From Parietaria judaica (lineage: Eukaryota > Streptophyta > Magnoliopsida > Rosales > Urticaceae): DNA of 64,000 bases. Under the pieces are notes generated by a model. That model made no database searches. It worked only from the letters and a program-made list of their open reading frames with translations, and was not told the DNA's origin. Both the position numbers and the translations under genes were made by a program. Below are positions 25,713 to 36,650 of the stretch, in pieces. The stretch covers positions 9,904,842-9,968,841 of the forward strand of contig OX940861.1 of NCBI GenBank assembly GCA_954871525.1. Direction: 5' to 3'. How positions within the stretch are numbered: position 1 is the first letter of the stretch; each line of letters opens with the position of its first letter.

Positions 25713-26332
25713 GCCGCCGCCGAAAGACCGGTTACCATGCCCGCGTTGTTGTTGTCGGGCTTCCCATTCTTCTTCCGTGAAGAGTAAGCGCCCACCGAAA
25801 CGCTCGGTGTCGTCAAGTTCGCCGCGCTCCTCTACCACTAGGAGTCGGCCCGTGAGCTCTTCGATTGATAAAGATTTGAGATCCACGAGCACGGTACACT
25901 CCGAAGAAATTTGAGCACTGCCTTGTGCTCGGTCACCGGATCGCCCAACACCTCGAGGTTGTTGACGATCGCCAAGAGTCGAATGCCGAATGACTCCACC
26001 CCCTCGCCGTCTTTGAATGCGAGGTTCTCGAATTCTGTCCGCCGTGTTTGCGCCTTGGCTTCCCGGACGAGCTCGACGCCGACTCGCATTATTTTTAGCG
26101 TGTCCCAAGCTTCCTTAACCATCCCTTTGCTGCCGAGTGTACGGATAAGTTCCGGCGGTTATGCCCGGAGCAATATCGACATTGCTCGTCTATCTTCGCG
26201 GTGATCTCTAGGGCCGTCCTCAATGACATCCCACAAGCCTTGCGCTTGCAACTGGACCTTCATCAGGATCACCCAATCTGCGTAATTTGTACGCGTGAGG
26301 AGCGGAAAGTGCGCTGCACCGTCGCTCTCCAT
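25713..26332 (-). pseudogene. Copia element A gag, N-terminal part
   Basis: The minus strand starts at the ATG at 26332 and encodes the typical Copia gag opening (HFPLLTRTNYADWV, GLWDVIEDG), then EAWDTLKIMRVG and a later gag helix region (LKSLSIEELTGRLLVVEER). An in-frame TAA at 26159-26161 and a frameshift or deletion near 25890 break it. The continuation with the zinc knuckle is at 14699-15040. The family role is capsid formation. Confidence 0.85.
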
Positions 26333-26490
26333 GACGACCCGCTCAACGATGCACAACTCATCACTGCCACCGCCGCTAAGTTATGCCTTTGGCGGAGACG
26401 AAGTCGCCTCCTCGAATACTCTTTCTCCTCGTCCTGACATTGCCGAAGCGGATCGAACACCGATCGGCTACAGAGGCTGGATCGAACACC

Positions 26491-26504
26491 ACGCTCTGAT
26501 ACCA
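26491..26504 (-). other. Primer-binding site of Copia element A
   Basis: The minus strand reads TGGTATCAGAGCGT two bases after the CCAACA end of the LTR, the normal Copia site for initiator tRNA-Met. Confidence 0.9.
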
Positions 26505-26506
26505 CT

Positions 26507-26822
26507 TGTTGGTGCAGAAACGAGCGAGGAAGAAATATTGAACACACACACCGACTCACACTCACACACTCGGAGATAAACACGAGATATATTTTCTCTA
26601 GAGAGAGCCGAGAGCCTTTGTTTGGTGCTGCGTTCAACGTGAACGTTCCAACTTTTCTGATTTTATTAATAATAGAATTGAATACAAGAAATAAGCAATG
26701 GAAATAAAAGTGCGTTAGTCGCCTATTTTCTAGCCCACGATCTCAGTCATCGTGATCCACTAAGTCAATATCCAAAACTAATTTGCTAAGGATTAGGATA
26801 TATAAGCTACCACTATACATCA
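26507..26822 (-). repeat. 5' LTR of Copia element A
   Basis: It begins TGTTGGTGCAGAAACGAGCG on the plus strand and aligns with 14257-14653. The outer end was placed at about 26822 from the last similar block (GATTAGGATAT). It could instead be interrupted near that point and resume further right, because TG...CA ends followed by GTATT occur at 27783. Confidence 0.6.
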
Positions 26823-27783
26823 CACGTGTTTTATTTAAAGCTAAGGAAGCAAAATAAAATCATGCAGCCCATCTTCACCGCTTCACCACAGAGGGTGTAT
26901 TTGAACGAGGTATTAGGTCGCCTCAAGGCTCACGAAGAGAGGCTTCAGAGCTGCGAAGAGAAAGAAGAAGATCGACACTTGCTTCTCACATACTCGGAGT
27001 GGATGACGCGCATGAAAGGCATCGACAACGGCATACTCGAGTTATGACGAAGAGAAGATCGGCAGAAACTCCAGTTGCGCCTGGTCTTGAGGGGGAGTTG
27101 CCTATTCCCTTGTGAAACTCAATTAAGTATCCTGTATAACCGTGTAACATTTTTGAATGTTTTCCAGTGGAATAAAGAATCTGGGTTAGTGCCCCGCAGA
27201 GTAGGTTCCCACGAGGGGTTCGCGAACTGCGTTACCAAATATCGCGTGATCACTTGTCTTTTACTTTATGCGCGTGTTTGATAATCTAGGCGTTTTTACT
27301 GTGTGTTGATATACTTGTCGTGACATCCTTCCCAACATCGTTAGTATCCGATTTCAGAGAGGAGGTGGTCAACCTCAATGAGGAATTGGATGACGAGCCG
27401 GCACTTTTGTTGTCCATGTGCAGCAAGAGGAAAAGAATACGCGTGCTTAGTGTGGGTTAGTCATGCATAAAAATAGGAGTGGACCTAAGCTAGTGGATTA
27501 GTTTGTGAACGTGTGTAGTGAGTCTGTTAGTTAAGTAAAAAATGATCTCCTTCTTTTGTGCATCATGGAGAAAGTAATGGGTGCACTGTGTTAACGTTAG
27601 GTTCTTTTATAAATAGGAAGTATTTTGTACGTTTTATTTGGAGAGAAATATAAAGAAAATTGTCCCAAATATTATCATATTTCTCTCCTCATATTTTGTC
27701 TGTGTGAGTAAAACAAAGTGTGATTTCATTTCATTTTCGGTATTTTGCTTCGGTTTATTTCGATCTCGGGTCAAAACCCAACA
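26823..27783 (+). mobile_element. Degenerate Copia remnants, plus strand
   Basis: Two gag-like pieces are readable on the plus strand: 26880-27047 (GRLKAHEERLQ, LLLTYSEWM) and about 27354-27440 (ELDDEPALLLSMC). A purine-rich string, TTGAGGGGGAG, lies between them at about 27088-27101. A segment starting TGTTAG at 27525, with a TATA box (TATAAATAG, about 27607-27615) and ending CCCAACA at 27783, looks like an LTR. The order and orientation fit debris of an older Copia element beside element A. Confidence 0.5.
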
Positions 27784-27790
27784 GTATTAT

Positions 27791-28076
27791 CTCGGTTCCG
27801 GTACTGGTCACGGATCGGTTGTAGAAAAAAAAAAAACTGAGAAATTTGGTTTTAGAATAGGGAACCGGAACGTACCAGTTCCGCTTTTATATATAGATAT
27901 ATTTTAAATTTTTTTATTATACGATAATATTTTTTATGTCTTGATAATATTTGATTATGTTTTTATGTTTTAGACTTGGTATTTAATTTTGATAATTTAG
28001 ACTTGGTATTTTATTTTTATTTTTCATTTTGTCCAAATTTGAAAAAAAAAAAAAGACTTTTATAGCCGGAACCGAG
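27791..28076. mobile_element. MITE-like segment with 11-bp inverted ends
   Basis: CTCGGTTCCGG at 27791-27801 and its exact complement at 28066-28076 bracket an AT-rich core. Further CCGGAAC motifs lie near the left end. No target duplication is visible, so the class is open. Confidence 0.45.
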
Positions 28077-29527
28077 ACGAAAAAGATTTCACCCTTGACC
28101 AGGAATATGTCACCACTTAACATATTTATACAGCCTCTGTCAATATTAATTTCATGGCTCTCAGATTCTCGAGTTTATTTAATCTTATTTAAATTCTATT
28201 TGATTGAAATTTTATGTTTATGGTCAGTTGATACGATGACAAGCATAACAGAAGTGTCACATACAAGTGTGACCAAATGAGTCAATGACGATCTGCTAAA
28301 CAAATTATTAATTGCTTTGATGTTTTTATTTATTTATTATATATATATCTTTAAGTTAAGCATGGACAAGCCTAGAAGTTTAATCATATATAAGGAATTT
28401 GATTAAGGAGAAAAAGATTTGGATCGGACAGCTTGTTGTAGTTGGAGTGGGCATGTGCTATAATTAATGTGTTAATAAAGATGACATTTAATTTCACTTA
28501 AAAGCATGGCTTTCTTTCATTGAGAAATCATGAAAAAGTTAATGCCATGCCTTGAGAATTACTCATATTATAATCAAGGTTTATTTAAAGTAACAAACAT
28601 TCGGATTAAGCAACATTCATTCCCCTACAAGTGTGTGAGCCCACGTTGAAAGCGAGCCCTATTGGACCCACCAAATGAAGTGACTATAGTCTTTAAAAAA
28701 AAAAAAAGATTGAAAAAGGAAATGACACTAATAATGGTCCCCAAAGAACTTTAATGTCCATGATTATTCTTTACAAAAATAAGTTAAGTAGAACCATATG
28801 ATATGACCACAAATTGGACATTTTGTTTGAGCTCTTATTTACGTTAATAGCACTTTGATGAAAGGTCTAGAAAAAAAATGAGAGATATGGATTGGGTAAT
28901 GGTAGGTTTTTGATGTTGTAGCCAGAGTTAAATAGAAAAATAAAATAAAATAAATTATACCCATTTAGGCTGCATATCTCTTACCGTTTTGGCAAATTGC
29001 TACGATATCCTTTCGAATTTGACGGACGGGATGCTAGAGCGGTGACATTTAGTCTTGTAAACATAACATATCAATCGGACAACATTTACTTCTTTCGTTG
29101 AGCTTATTTTCTTTGAGAATATTTTGCTTTATGTAAAAGATACAACAATATTATCTTTTTGTTATTGTCATGGTTACCTTATAATATTTAACAGGCATAT
29201 AAATTTATATCAAATTTTAAGAATTTATAAATATATCTTGCGGTTAATCCATAACTAGTCGGATAAGCCATAAAATTGAACTAACCATTAATCCCTCACA
29301 TTGGTTATTTGAACTTTGATTCTAAAAAATAGTTAAGTTGAACAAACCCAAAATAGGGTTTCGGATGACCTAAAAAGGGGTCCATGTTTATAAATGAAAA
29401 TGAGCATATTTAGTTAGTGCCTAGTCAATGAGGTTGGTGCGTGCGTCATAATTTATAGCCTATTGTTTGTAAATTAGGAGCTCGTACCTTTGAAATGTTT
29501 TTGGTCCCTTCAAATAATGCACAAGAA
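28077..29527. other. AT-rich intergenic DNA
   Basis: No gene, RNA or clear repeat is supported here. Confidence 0.5.
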
Positions 29528-29548
29528 AGAAACCACTATATTTCTTTC

Positions 29549-30460
29549 TTTCTTTTTTTTTCTTAGAAAGAAAGATGAGCCTCATTAAACTCTCTGAGTC
29601 CCCCAAGCGGGTACGGCTCTAGAGGAAAGAGTACTCCACATCGAATTATCAACGGCAACAGCCAAACAAGCGTCCCGAACAAGAGTCGGGACTCCCTCGT
29701 TACAATCAGAATCACGCTGAACAAGAGATTCAATGCTCGGTGGAACAGACTCCAACCAAATTATATTTCCTCTAGACTTAATCGTGAGTCTAGCAAGACC
29801 ATGCGCAACTTCATTGGAGCATCTCGGGTGGAAGTAGAAAACAACGGACTCGATCTGAGTGGCTAAGCGATGGATATCAGAGATAATAGAGCCCAAATCA
29901 GAAAGCGGGATGGACTTACTGTTTAGAATTTTAATAACCCCTAAACAATCCGATTGGATGCGAATCTTCGGCCATCCCTGGTCGTACGCCCATTCAACCC
30001 CACGACGAATAGCAGAAGCCTCCGCAAGTTGAGGGGGTAACCCGTGCCTATGGAAATTGATTCCCGACGCAAAAATCCGGTTCTCATGGTTGCGGGCCAC
30101 TAAGCCAATACCATAACTACCCTGACGACCATCAATTGCGGCGTCGACACAAATGTCGACACAGCCTATCTCGGGGGGTTTCCAGGCCGGAGCAATTAGA
30201 ATGTTATCCTTCTTCGGATTTTCTATTTTTTGAGCCTCATTAAATTCTGAGAGGTAACTGAGCGCCCCTTCAACAATATCTTGTTGGGACCTCGATTTAC
30301 TTCCGTTTACCACGTTGTTTCTATTGTTCCATATTTGCCATAGGAGAATAGAAAATAAAGCGGACTCACCTGGCCTGAGAGATGTGAGAACCGAGGCGAT
30401 GAGGCACAGAGGATCAATTCTTGGTTCAGATAGTTCCAGAACACATCTCAACCCAGCAAC
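29549..30460 (-). mobile_element. 5'-truncated L1-type LINE
   Basis: The segment is flanked by a perfect 21-bp target duplication beginning AGAAACCACT (29528-29548 and 30461-30481). The left end is T-rich on the plus strand, which is the poly(A) tail of a minus-strand insertion. Only the RNase H end of ORF2 is present, so reverse transcription stopped early. This is a textbook target-primed insertion. Confidence 0.92.
29585..30460 (-). pseudogene. LINE RNase H domain fragment
   Basis: The minus strand encodes a short zinc-free linker (LLWQIWNNRNN) and an RVT_3-type RNase H domain: CVDAAIDGRQGSYGIGLVARN, then QLAEASAIRRGVEWAYDQGW, IQSDCLGVI and RCSNEVAHGLAR, with the catalytic D, E and D positions visible. 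It ends at a stop at 29585-29587. The open frame runs on past 30460 into the target duplication, so codons beyond that point are host DNA. It is 5'-truncated and cannot support transposition, although the domain itself is uninterrupted. Confidence 0.88.
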
Positions 30461-30481
30461 AGAAACCACTATATTTCTTTC

Positions 30482-30764
30482 CATAGCCATGTTTTCAAGT
30501 TTCGAGAGTAACACTATAATCAATAATTTCATACATTGTTTTGGGCATTTTTCCTAACTCTTAATAAGTCATAATTTGTCACAAAACTGCCAAATTCATG
30601 TCCACTGCATTATTTGCGCATTTCTATATTCAATTTTGAGGAGTTCCATTTCTTGAAATTTGAAAATAAATAAAATTAGAATTCAATTTTATTTATTTAT
30701 TTATAATGTGATTTATTGTTTCTTAATTGATAATTTAGATTTACTTTAGGTAAACGAGTCATTG
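30482..30764. other. Short AT-rich spacer between LINE and SINE
   Basis: Nothing is supported here. Confidence 0.5.
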
Positions 30765-30781
30765 AAATATAGTGTATAATC

Positions 30782-30994
30782 AACCAAACTTGTTTGGCCT
30801 AGTGGTAACTCCACTACATACCTATTCAAGTCGTTACGGGTTTAAATCTCATAGGACTCAAATGAGTGTCCCTTTTACATATGTAAACTTGGCCAATAAT
30901 ATCACATGTTTTTATACTGAATATATCTAGTAATGCGATAGTGCATTGTAACCTTGACTAATAATGTTACCTCATTTAAAAATAAAAATAAAAA
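30782..30994 (+). mobile_element. SINE, copy 2
   Basis: A 17-bp target duplication, AAATATAGTGTATAATC, lies at 30765-30781 and 30995-31011 with no mismatch. The head is tRNA-like with box A (TTGGCCTAGTGGTAAC) and box B (CGGGTTTAAATCTC), and the tail is A-rich. It aligns with 12454-12654. It would be transcribed by RNA polymerase III and moved by LINE proteins. Confidence 0.93.
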
Positions 30995-31011
30995 AAATAT
31001 AGTGTATAATC

Positions 31012-32679
31012 CTTGTGTCTGCCAATGCCAAATTGAAACGCACACATTTTATATTTTATGCATAATTTATTAAAAATATTTTGTACCATTCATAAATCAT
31101 TATACTAGCATGCAATTTTCGAATAATGGAGTAAGAGTCAAGGAACCAACTCTTTTGGGACATGCAAAGCAAGTAAATTGGTTGCAATAATAAAGTTTGG
31201 GACTATAGAACATAGATGCATGAAATAATAACTTGAATCGGAAGAAATTCATAACTCATTCAAATCGTTAGCTTGATATATAGACATAGAAATAGTACCG
31301 GTTTTAACAAAGTCAATGTGTAGGTGTTTTTAATAAAATTATATATTATTTTATTAATGTCTTAACAATAACAACTAACCCAACGAAATTGAAATACGAC
31401 AAGACCAATTCTATTCAATTTACTGTACTTTAACTTTCTGCTCACTTATGAACACATAAATGTCTTGTTCCAATCAAGTCCTATTTAGGCACGTACACAT
31501 ATAATTAATACGGCCTAATGAGTTTTATTATGATGTATCAAACAAATTCTGTTGAATTCACGCCTAATTTGTGCTTTAATTTTCGTTGCAAGTTACATAT
31601 TAAATACACGTACTGCAACCCTACAAGGTAAGGTAGATTGGGGATGAAGTGCAAGGAATTAACTCTTTTAGATGATAATATCATGTTCTTTAGGTTATTT
31701 GGTAAAAATAGCCGAACTTTAAATGAGAGTTGATGACTAAGATTATTTTGTTCATTTTAGAGAAACAAGCATTAATATCCCGGTTTTTTGCATGTTTATT
31801 CATTTTGTGTTATGAGTTCTGAACTTTCATTTTATTTTACAATAATAATCCTATCCTTAAAAGAAGAAGAAGGGCACACTGCTTTTTACATGTTGAAAAA
31901 TTATTTTAAAAAAAATGTTAACTCGTACGCAACATATAACTCGAGGACAACGAAGTCATCAATTAACTTTTTAAGTAACCAATAGAACCAATTATTAACG
32001 GTAGGTTAAGATGAAAGTCTCATAAAATTAAAAAAGAGTAAAATTCTAATAAATATATACTAAAAATCGGCCATGGGGTATGGAACACACAAGTTAAAAT
32101 TCTGTGATTTTTAAACACATGAGAATAACACAAGACACAATATCAAAATTTAAAATTCAACGAAAAAGTGCACAATTGTGCCAAAGCTTAAAGGCCTAAT
32201 GCTAAATACTCTTCATTTATTAAATTGTTATTTATTTTTTAGATAAAAAAAAAAAGTATTGCTAAATGATAAGAGTAGACAAATTTGTAGTTTGTACTCG
32301 TAGGCTTATTTAATGAAGTTGATGGGCCTAGCACGAACAAATGTACAATCAAAGGACTAAATCAATTCACTTGGGCTCAATCTTAGCCTATTTTCAATCA
32401 AATCGAAGTTTTTCAATTTAGCAATAATAAATTGAATTTTAAACCAAATAATAAAGTCTTTTTTTTTTTGAAGAACCAAATAATAAAGTCTTATTTGCAG
32501 TTTCGATTTAAATATCGAATTTATTCTTATGAAATAATGTACCCTCAAATTTGGTCAGTTTTTGTTAGGAGAAGTATTATTTTTTATGTAGATATTTTTC
32601 TAAGTTGTACTTTCTACCATAAATAATATCAATATCGTTGTTGGGTTTGGTAAGGTATACTCGGCGTGGCAAAAATTTC

Positions 32680-32743
<64 letters not shown>

Positions 32744-33618
32744 TTTATGGATAATAAATTTTGGCTACATTTGGTCCCACAATTCATTGCACAACTCACG
32801 AATAAATACCAAAACACTGGCAACACACAAGGAAATATTGAACATGGATGCAGCCATATGTGAGTTCCAATAAATTAAAAATAACATTTTAAATGTAGGA
32901 AAATTACTGTGCTACACATTTATTGTTTTCTACATCGCAATTAATGGATAGCTGGTTTCAGAATTATTTGACAAGTCTAAAGTTACCTTTTTGACCCATT
33001 TATTTTATTATGACTTAACTTAACTTAAAAAATGCCTCATCAATAACAACAATATAGTGCCCAATTGTATAGTTAGAACTTAGAAGTTTGTAAAAAAAAA
33101 AATCACAAATGTGCGTATTCATCTAATTATAATCACGTCTAATATTTCTGAGTAATCGATAAAATCATATATCGACTATGGTTTTGTTCATTAATGTAAT
33201 GTAAAATTCATCAATTTTATTTTTCTAAAATTTGGTCATTTGTATAAATTAATAACTATATTTTATTATTAAAAAAAATACTATATTTTAATTTACTTTG
33301 ACTGCTGAAATTTTATTTTGACAAAATACAACGTATTTTCTGTTATAAATTTGACAAACTTTGTTTTTCATGTGTTAATCAATAACAAAAAAACTTACAT
33401 AACTATCAATAAAATTATCTATAATGATTCGCGTTACCTTAAAAAATTATATATATATATATATATTTAAAAAATTACAGCATAAAATAGGAGGATATCT
33501 ACATCAAAATAAAAAAGAAAAAACTGAGAGGGCAAATGCAGCTTTTCAGTGATTGTGGTCAATTTTGTCTATTTCTTTTGTAATTTCATAAAAAAAAATG
33601 TTGGGGTTATTATAGAAA
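31012..33618. other. AT-rich intergenic DNA with a long AT microsatellite
   Basis: No gene is supported. The only structure is an AT dinucleotide run at 32684-32739, about 28 units, and a shorter one at 33448-33466. Confidence 0.55.
32684..32739. repeat. AT microsatellite
   Basis: An unbroken AT repeat of about 56 bp. Open frames across it (Ile-Tyr repeats) are artefacts. Confidence 0.95.
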
Positions 33619-36454
33619 TCTATATATATAAAAAGATGAACTCATTAGTGATGTGGCACAACAAAATCAAAGTATTTAGAAAAAGAGGATTTAGAGGAAC
33701 TACAATGTATTTAGAACAATAGAATCAAGGCATTGAGATTTTCTATTTTCTCATAATTTATTTATAAAAAAAAATCATAAACATAAAAATACCTTATTAA
33801 TGAGGTTAAACATCAAGAAACCAAGTGTCTTATAATATGTTATGTAACGAATATGCTTTTAGTTACCCCCTTCATTATTTATATTTATATGCATTCGAGT
33901 TGTGACTTCTCATTTTTGCATTTTTTGACATATATACATAGACATAGAAAGCATCGATTATGAAATGATCATATAATTCTTATTCTATTTTTATGTTGTT
34001 CTTATTTTTTTATTCTTATGTTCTTAATATTTTTTTTATTACATTTCTAATATGTGATTCAGCTATGAAAAATGCACCAACTCAAGTCCCGTGAAGAGGA
34101 ATTGAACATCCATGCAAACAAGATTTTGGTAAGTATTTTCATTTTTTCCATTCTTTTTCTCACGGTAGTTTTTCAATAGTATATTTTTGTAATATTATTT
34201 GCTTGATTCAAGGCAATTAATAAAGCTTCATCTTAGTTAAATTCTTATATAAGTGTATAGTGTTTATATATCCAGTGTATAGTGTGTGTATATATATATT
34301 CACAATTCACACATATATCACACGTGCATATGTCTATTTTTCTTTTATTTACTTATGTTTTCTATAAAATGAAGATCATCGTCATCATTAATCTCTCTCT
34401 CTATATATATATTATATATATACTCTCTCTATATATATATATATATATGTTTTTCTGCAGAAAATCTGTATTTTGGATGCAAGCTGTCGGATTTTCAACA
34501 TTAGTATAGAGAAGAATGATGATGTTAAGAATGGTTACAAGGATATTGGTTAAAAAAAGACTACAACGGCTTAAAGAACGATGGCAAGACAACACAGTTC
34601 AAACAATTACCATAGTGTTGTTGTTAGAAAAAAAAAATATGTGTGTAATTTTTGTCTTTATTAAATGGTGATCAATATTTATTAAAAATGTGTGTAATTA
34701 CTAATTTTAGTCCAGAAAAATATATATTTCCTTGCTTGATCCCAATTCATTATTACATACATATTATTTGAGAAAGTTAATGACTTGCAACATTTCTTTG
34801 TTTTTTGCACTATCCATGTTTAGCTTCGCAAAAAGATTGGTTTACACTAACACATTGATTTTTACAAACCATTGGATGATCCATAGATCCTTTGTAAATA
34901 ATCTTTTGTTTTGAATAAAGACTTTCAAGAGTTGTGTAGTGAAATTTGTTATATTCTACCAATAGTTATACACTCATTATATATATAAATAGTTTTTATG
35001 TATAATATAACAATTCATATTTATTTGGTTGGACGTTTGAAATATTTATTGCAATTACAACAAAAAAGTACTTTTTAAGTTTTTGATCAAAGAATGATTT
35101 ATGATTAAAAAAGTTAAGTAAATGGCAAATGTGGCTCATTATATGAATGATATGTTGGTTTTTAATTGCCAATTTCTTCTGTTTTTCATTATAACTTATA
35201 CAGATTACTCACTAACTTTATGTGGCTCATATATGACGATGTTGTTTTTACTTTTTAATGGCTTTTACATATCTATTGGCTTTTATGTTTGATCTATTCT
35301 TGAAAGGTGACATTTGATAGTTTAGATAGTTGTTTTTATATTGATTCTTAATTTAGACCGTTTTGAAGATAAATAGGCCGAAATAAATAGCATTGTGTTA
35401 AACTTATTTATTTATTTTCATTTTGTGTTATATCTGTAATTTGTAATTAAACTGCTTTTATTTTGAAGACGCAGTGGGTGATAAGAGAAATTAGAGAAGT
35501 AATTGGTCATTAATCATTGGGATAAGAATCAATTTGCATGCATTTAAAAGAAAAGAAAGTAGTAATTATATTGGAAGATGAATAAACGCTTAACACAAAA
35601 ACACATGATAGTTAAACGATTAAATATCATGAAAATACTAATAATAACTATGACACCTTATTTATGTGCATTAAAAAAATTCAAAATGTTTACTATGTCT
35701 AACATAGAATATAGTATAATGAGAATGAGAATATCTGTATATATATTCTTAAGATGTTACAAAGTTTTTTTTTTTTTTGAAAATGTTGATAAAATAAAAT
35801 TTCAAATAATATATTGTTTGAGGAAATAAATTAATTACTATGTATTTTATTTTATATATTATTTTGGCAATATTTTCATTATATTAAATAATTTATCTAA
35901 TAAAGTTATCTATTCTTTATAACACTAAATTTATTAAATAATTTATTATATTAAATATTTTCATTATATTAAATAATTTATTAAATTGGTCATTTAGAAA
36001 GCATATAAAAATATGATTGAAAATACTAAAAATATATTAAAAAATATCCGTCGATATTTCCATCGGCATGCGATATATCCGCAAAATTATGGGATATATC
36101 CGTCGAACGATATATCTTTTTCTTCGGATTTATCCATCGGCATGCCCGTCGGCAAGCGATATATCGGGAAATTGGAGAGTGCGAAATGATATCGATATCG
36201 ATATTTAAAACCTTGATACTAATATGTTGGAAATACCGAAATAGATTCATGATTCACTATTTGAATAAACTATTAAAATAAGAGCAAGCTTATTTATAAG
36301 TATCATCAATAATCCGCCATTTAAAAAAAATGTATTTTTTTAAAAATAACCGTCACAATTTTATACTCATTTTTAGAATATAAGTTAAATTTGTTTAATA
36401 TATTATTTAAAATTACATTTTTAATACCCGCGCAGAGCGCGGGCAATCCACTAG
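33619..36454 (+). mobile_element. Non-autonomous Helitron, 2.84 kb
   Basis: The 5' end is TCTATATATATAAAAAG after a host A. The 3' end is CTAG followed by a host T. A perfect 7-bp stem hairpin (CCCGCGC, loop AGA, GCGCGGG, 36427-36443) lies seven bases before CTAG. These are the defining marks of a plant Helitron: insertion between A and T, no target duplication, TC and CTRR ends, and a GC-rich hairpin. No Rep or helicase coding is present. The interior is AT-rich, with microsatellites at about 34290-34310 and 34402-34450. A block of TCG(A/G)TATATC-like motifs at 36040-36225 may be a nested relic. Confidence 0.85.
36040..36225. repeat. Inverted CCATCGGCA/CGATATATC repeats
   Basis: Motifs such as CCATCGGCATGC and GCGATATATC recur in both orientations and end in AAAACCTTG. 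The same style of motif (CCATCGATAA, CCATCGGCAAACG) forms the subterminal repeats of the hAT element at 41402-42290. This may be part of a related element inside the Helitron; its other end was not found. Confidence 0.4.
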
Positions 36455-36650
36455 TAAAAGATAAAAATACAACAACACATATAGATAATAAAGCCAAAAC
36501 GCAAGACATAAAGTAGTAATAGGCACAAGAGTTTCATCAGCAGTGTATTAAAATATAAAAGCTGGTTATGGACACACAGTGGCAATGTTATTCCTAGCTC
36601 ATGGAGACATGTCGTTTTGAGAAACATGTCGTTTCTTCATATACGACTTC
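36455..36650. other. Spacer between the Helitron and the peptide gene
   Basis: Nothing is seen apart from what is likely the 3' untranslated region of the peptide gene to the right. Confidence 0.45.

Larger units (their letters stand above)
14257..26822 (-). mobile_element. Copia element A, gag-only, split by nested insertions
   Basis: Two related LTRs bracket this segment: about 14257-14653 (3' LTR) and 26507 to about 26822 (5' LTR). Both begin on the plus strand with TGTTGGTGCAGAAACGAGCG. A primer-binding site complementary to initiator tRNA-Met (TGGTATCAGAGC on the minus strand, 26491-26504) follows the 5' LTR. The internal region holds only gag, cut into two parts by a 10.7-kb nested insertion, and stops a few codons into protease, about 40 bp from the polypurine tract. 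Integrase, reverse transcriptase and RNase H are absent. This resembles the TR-GAG class of non-autonomous elements. The outer LTR boundary on the right is uncertain, and no 5-bp duplication is found directly beside it. Confidence 0.75.

Noticed and set aside
32629..32826. ORF with Ile-Tyr repeats
   Set aside because: It is a translation of the AT microsatellite.
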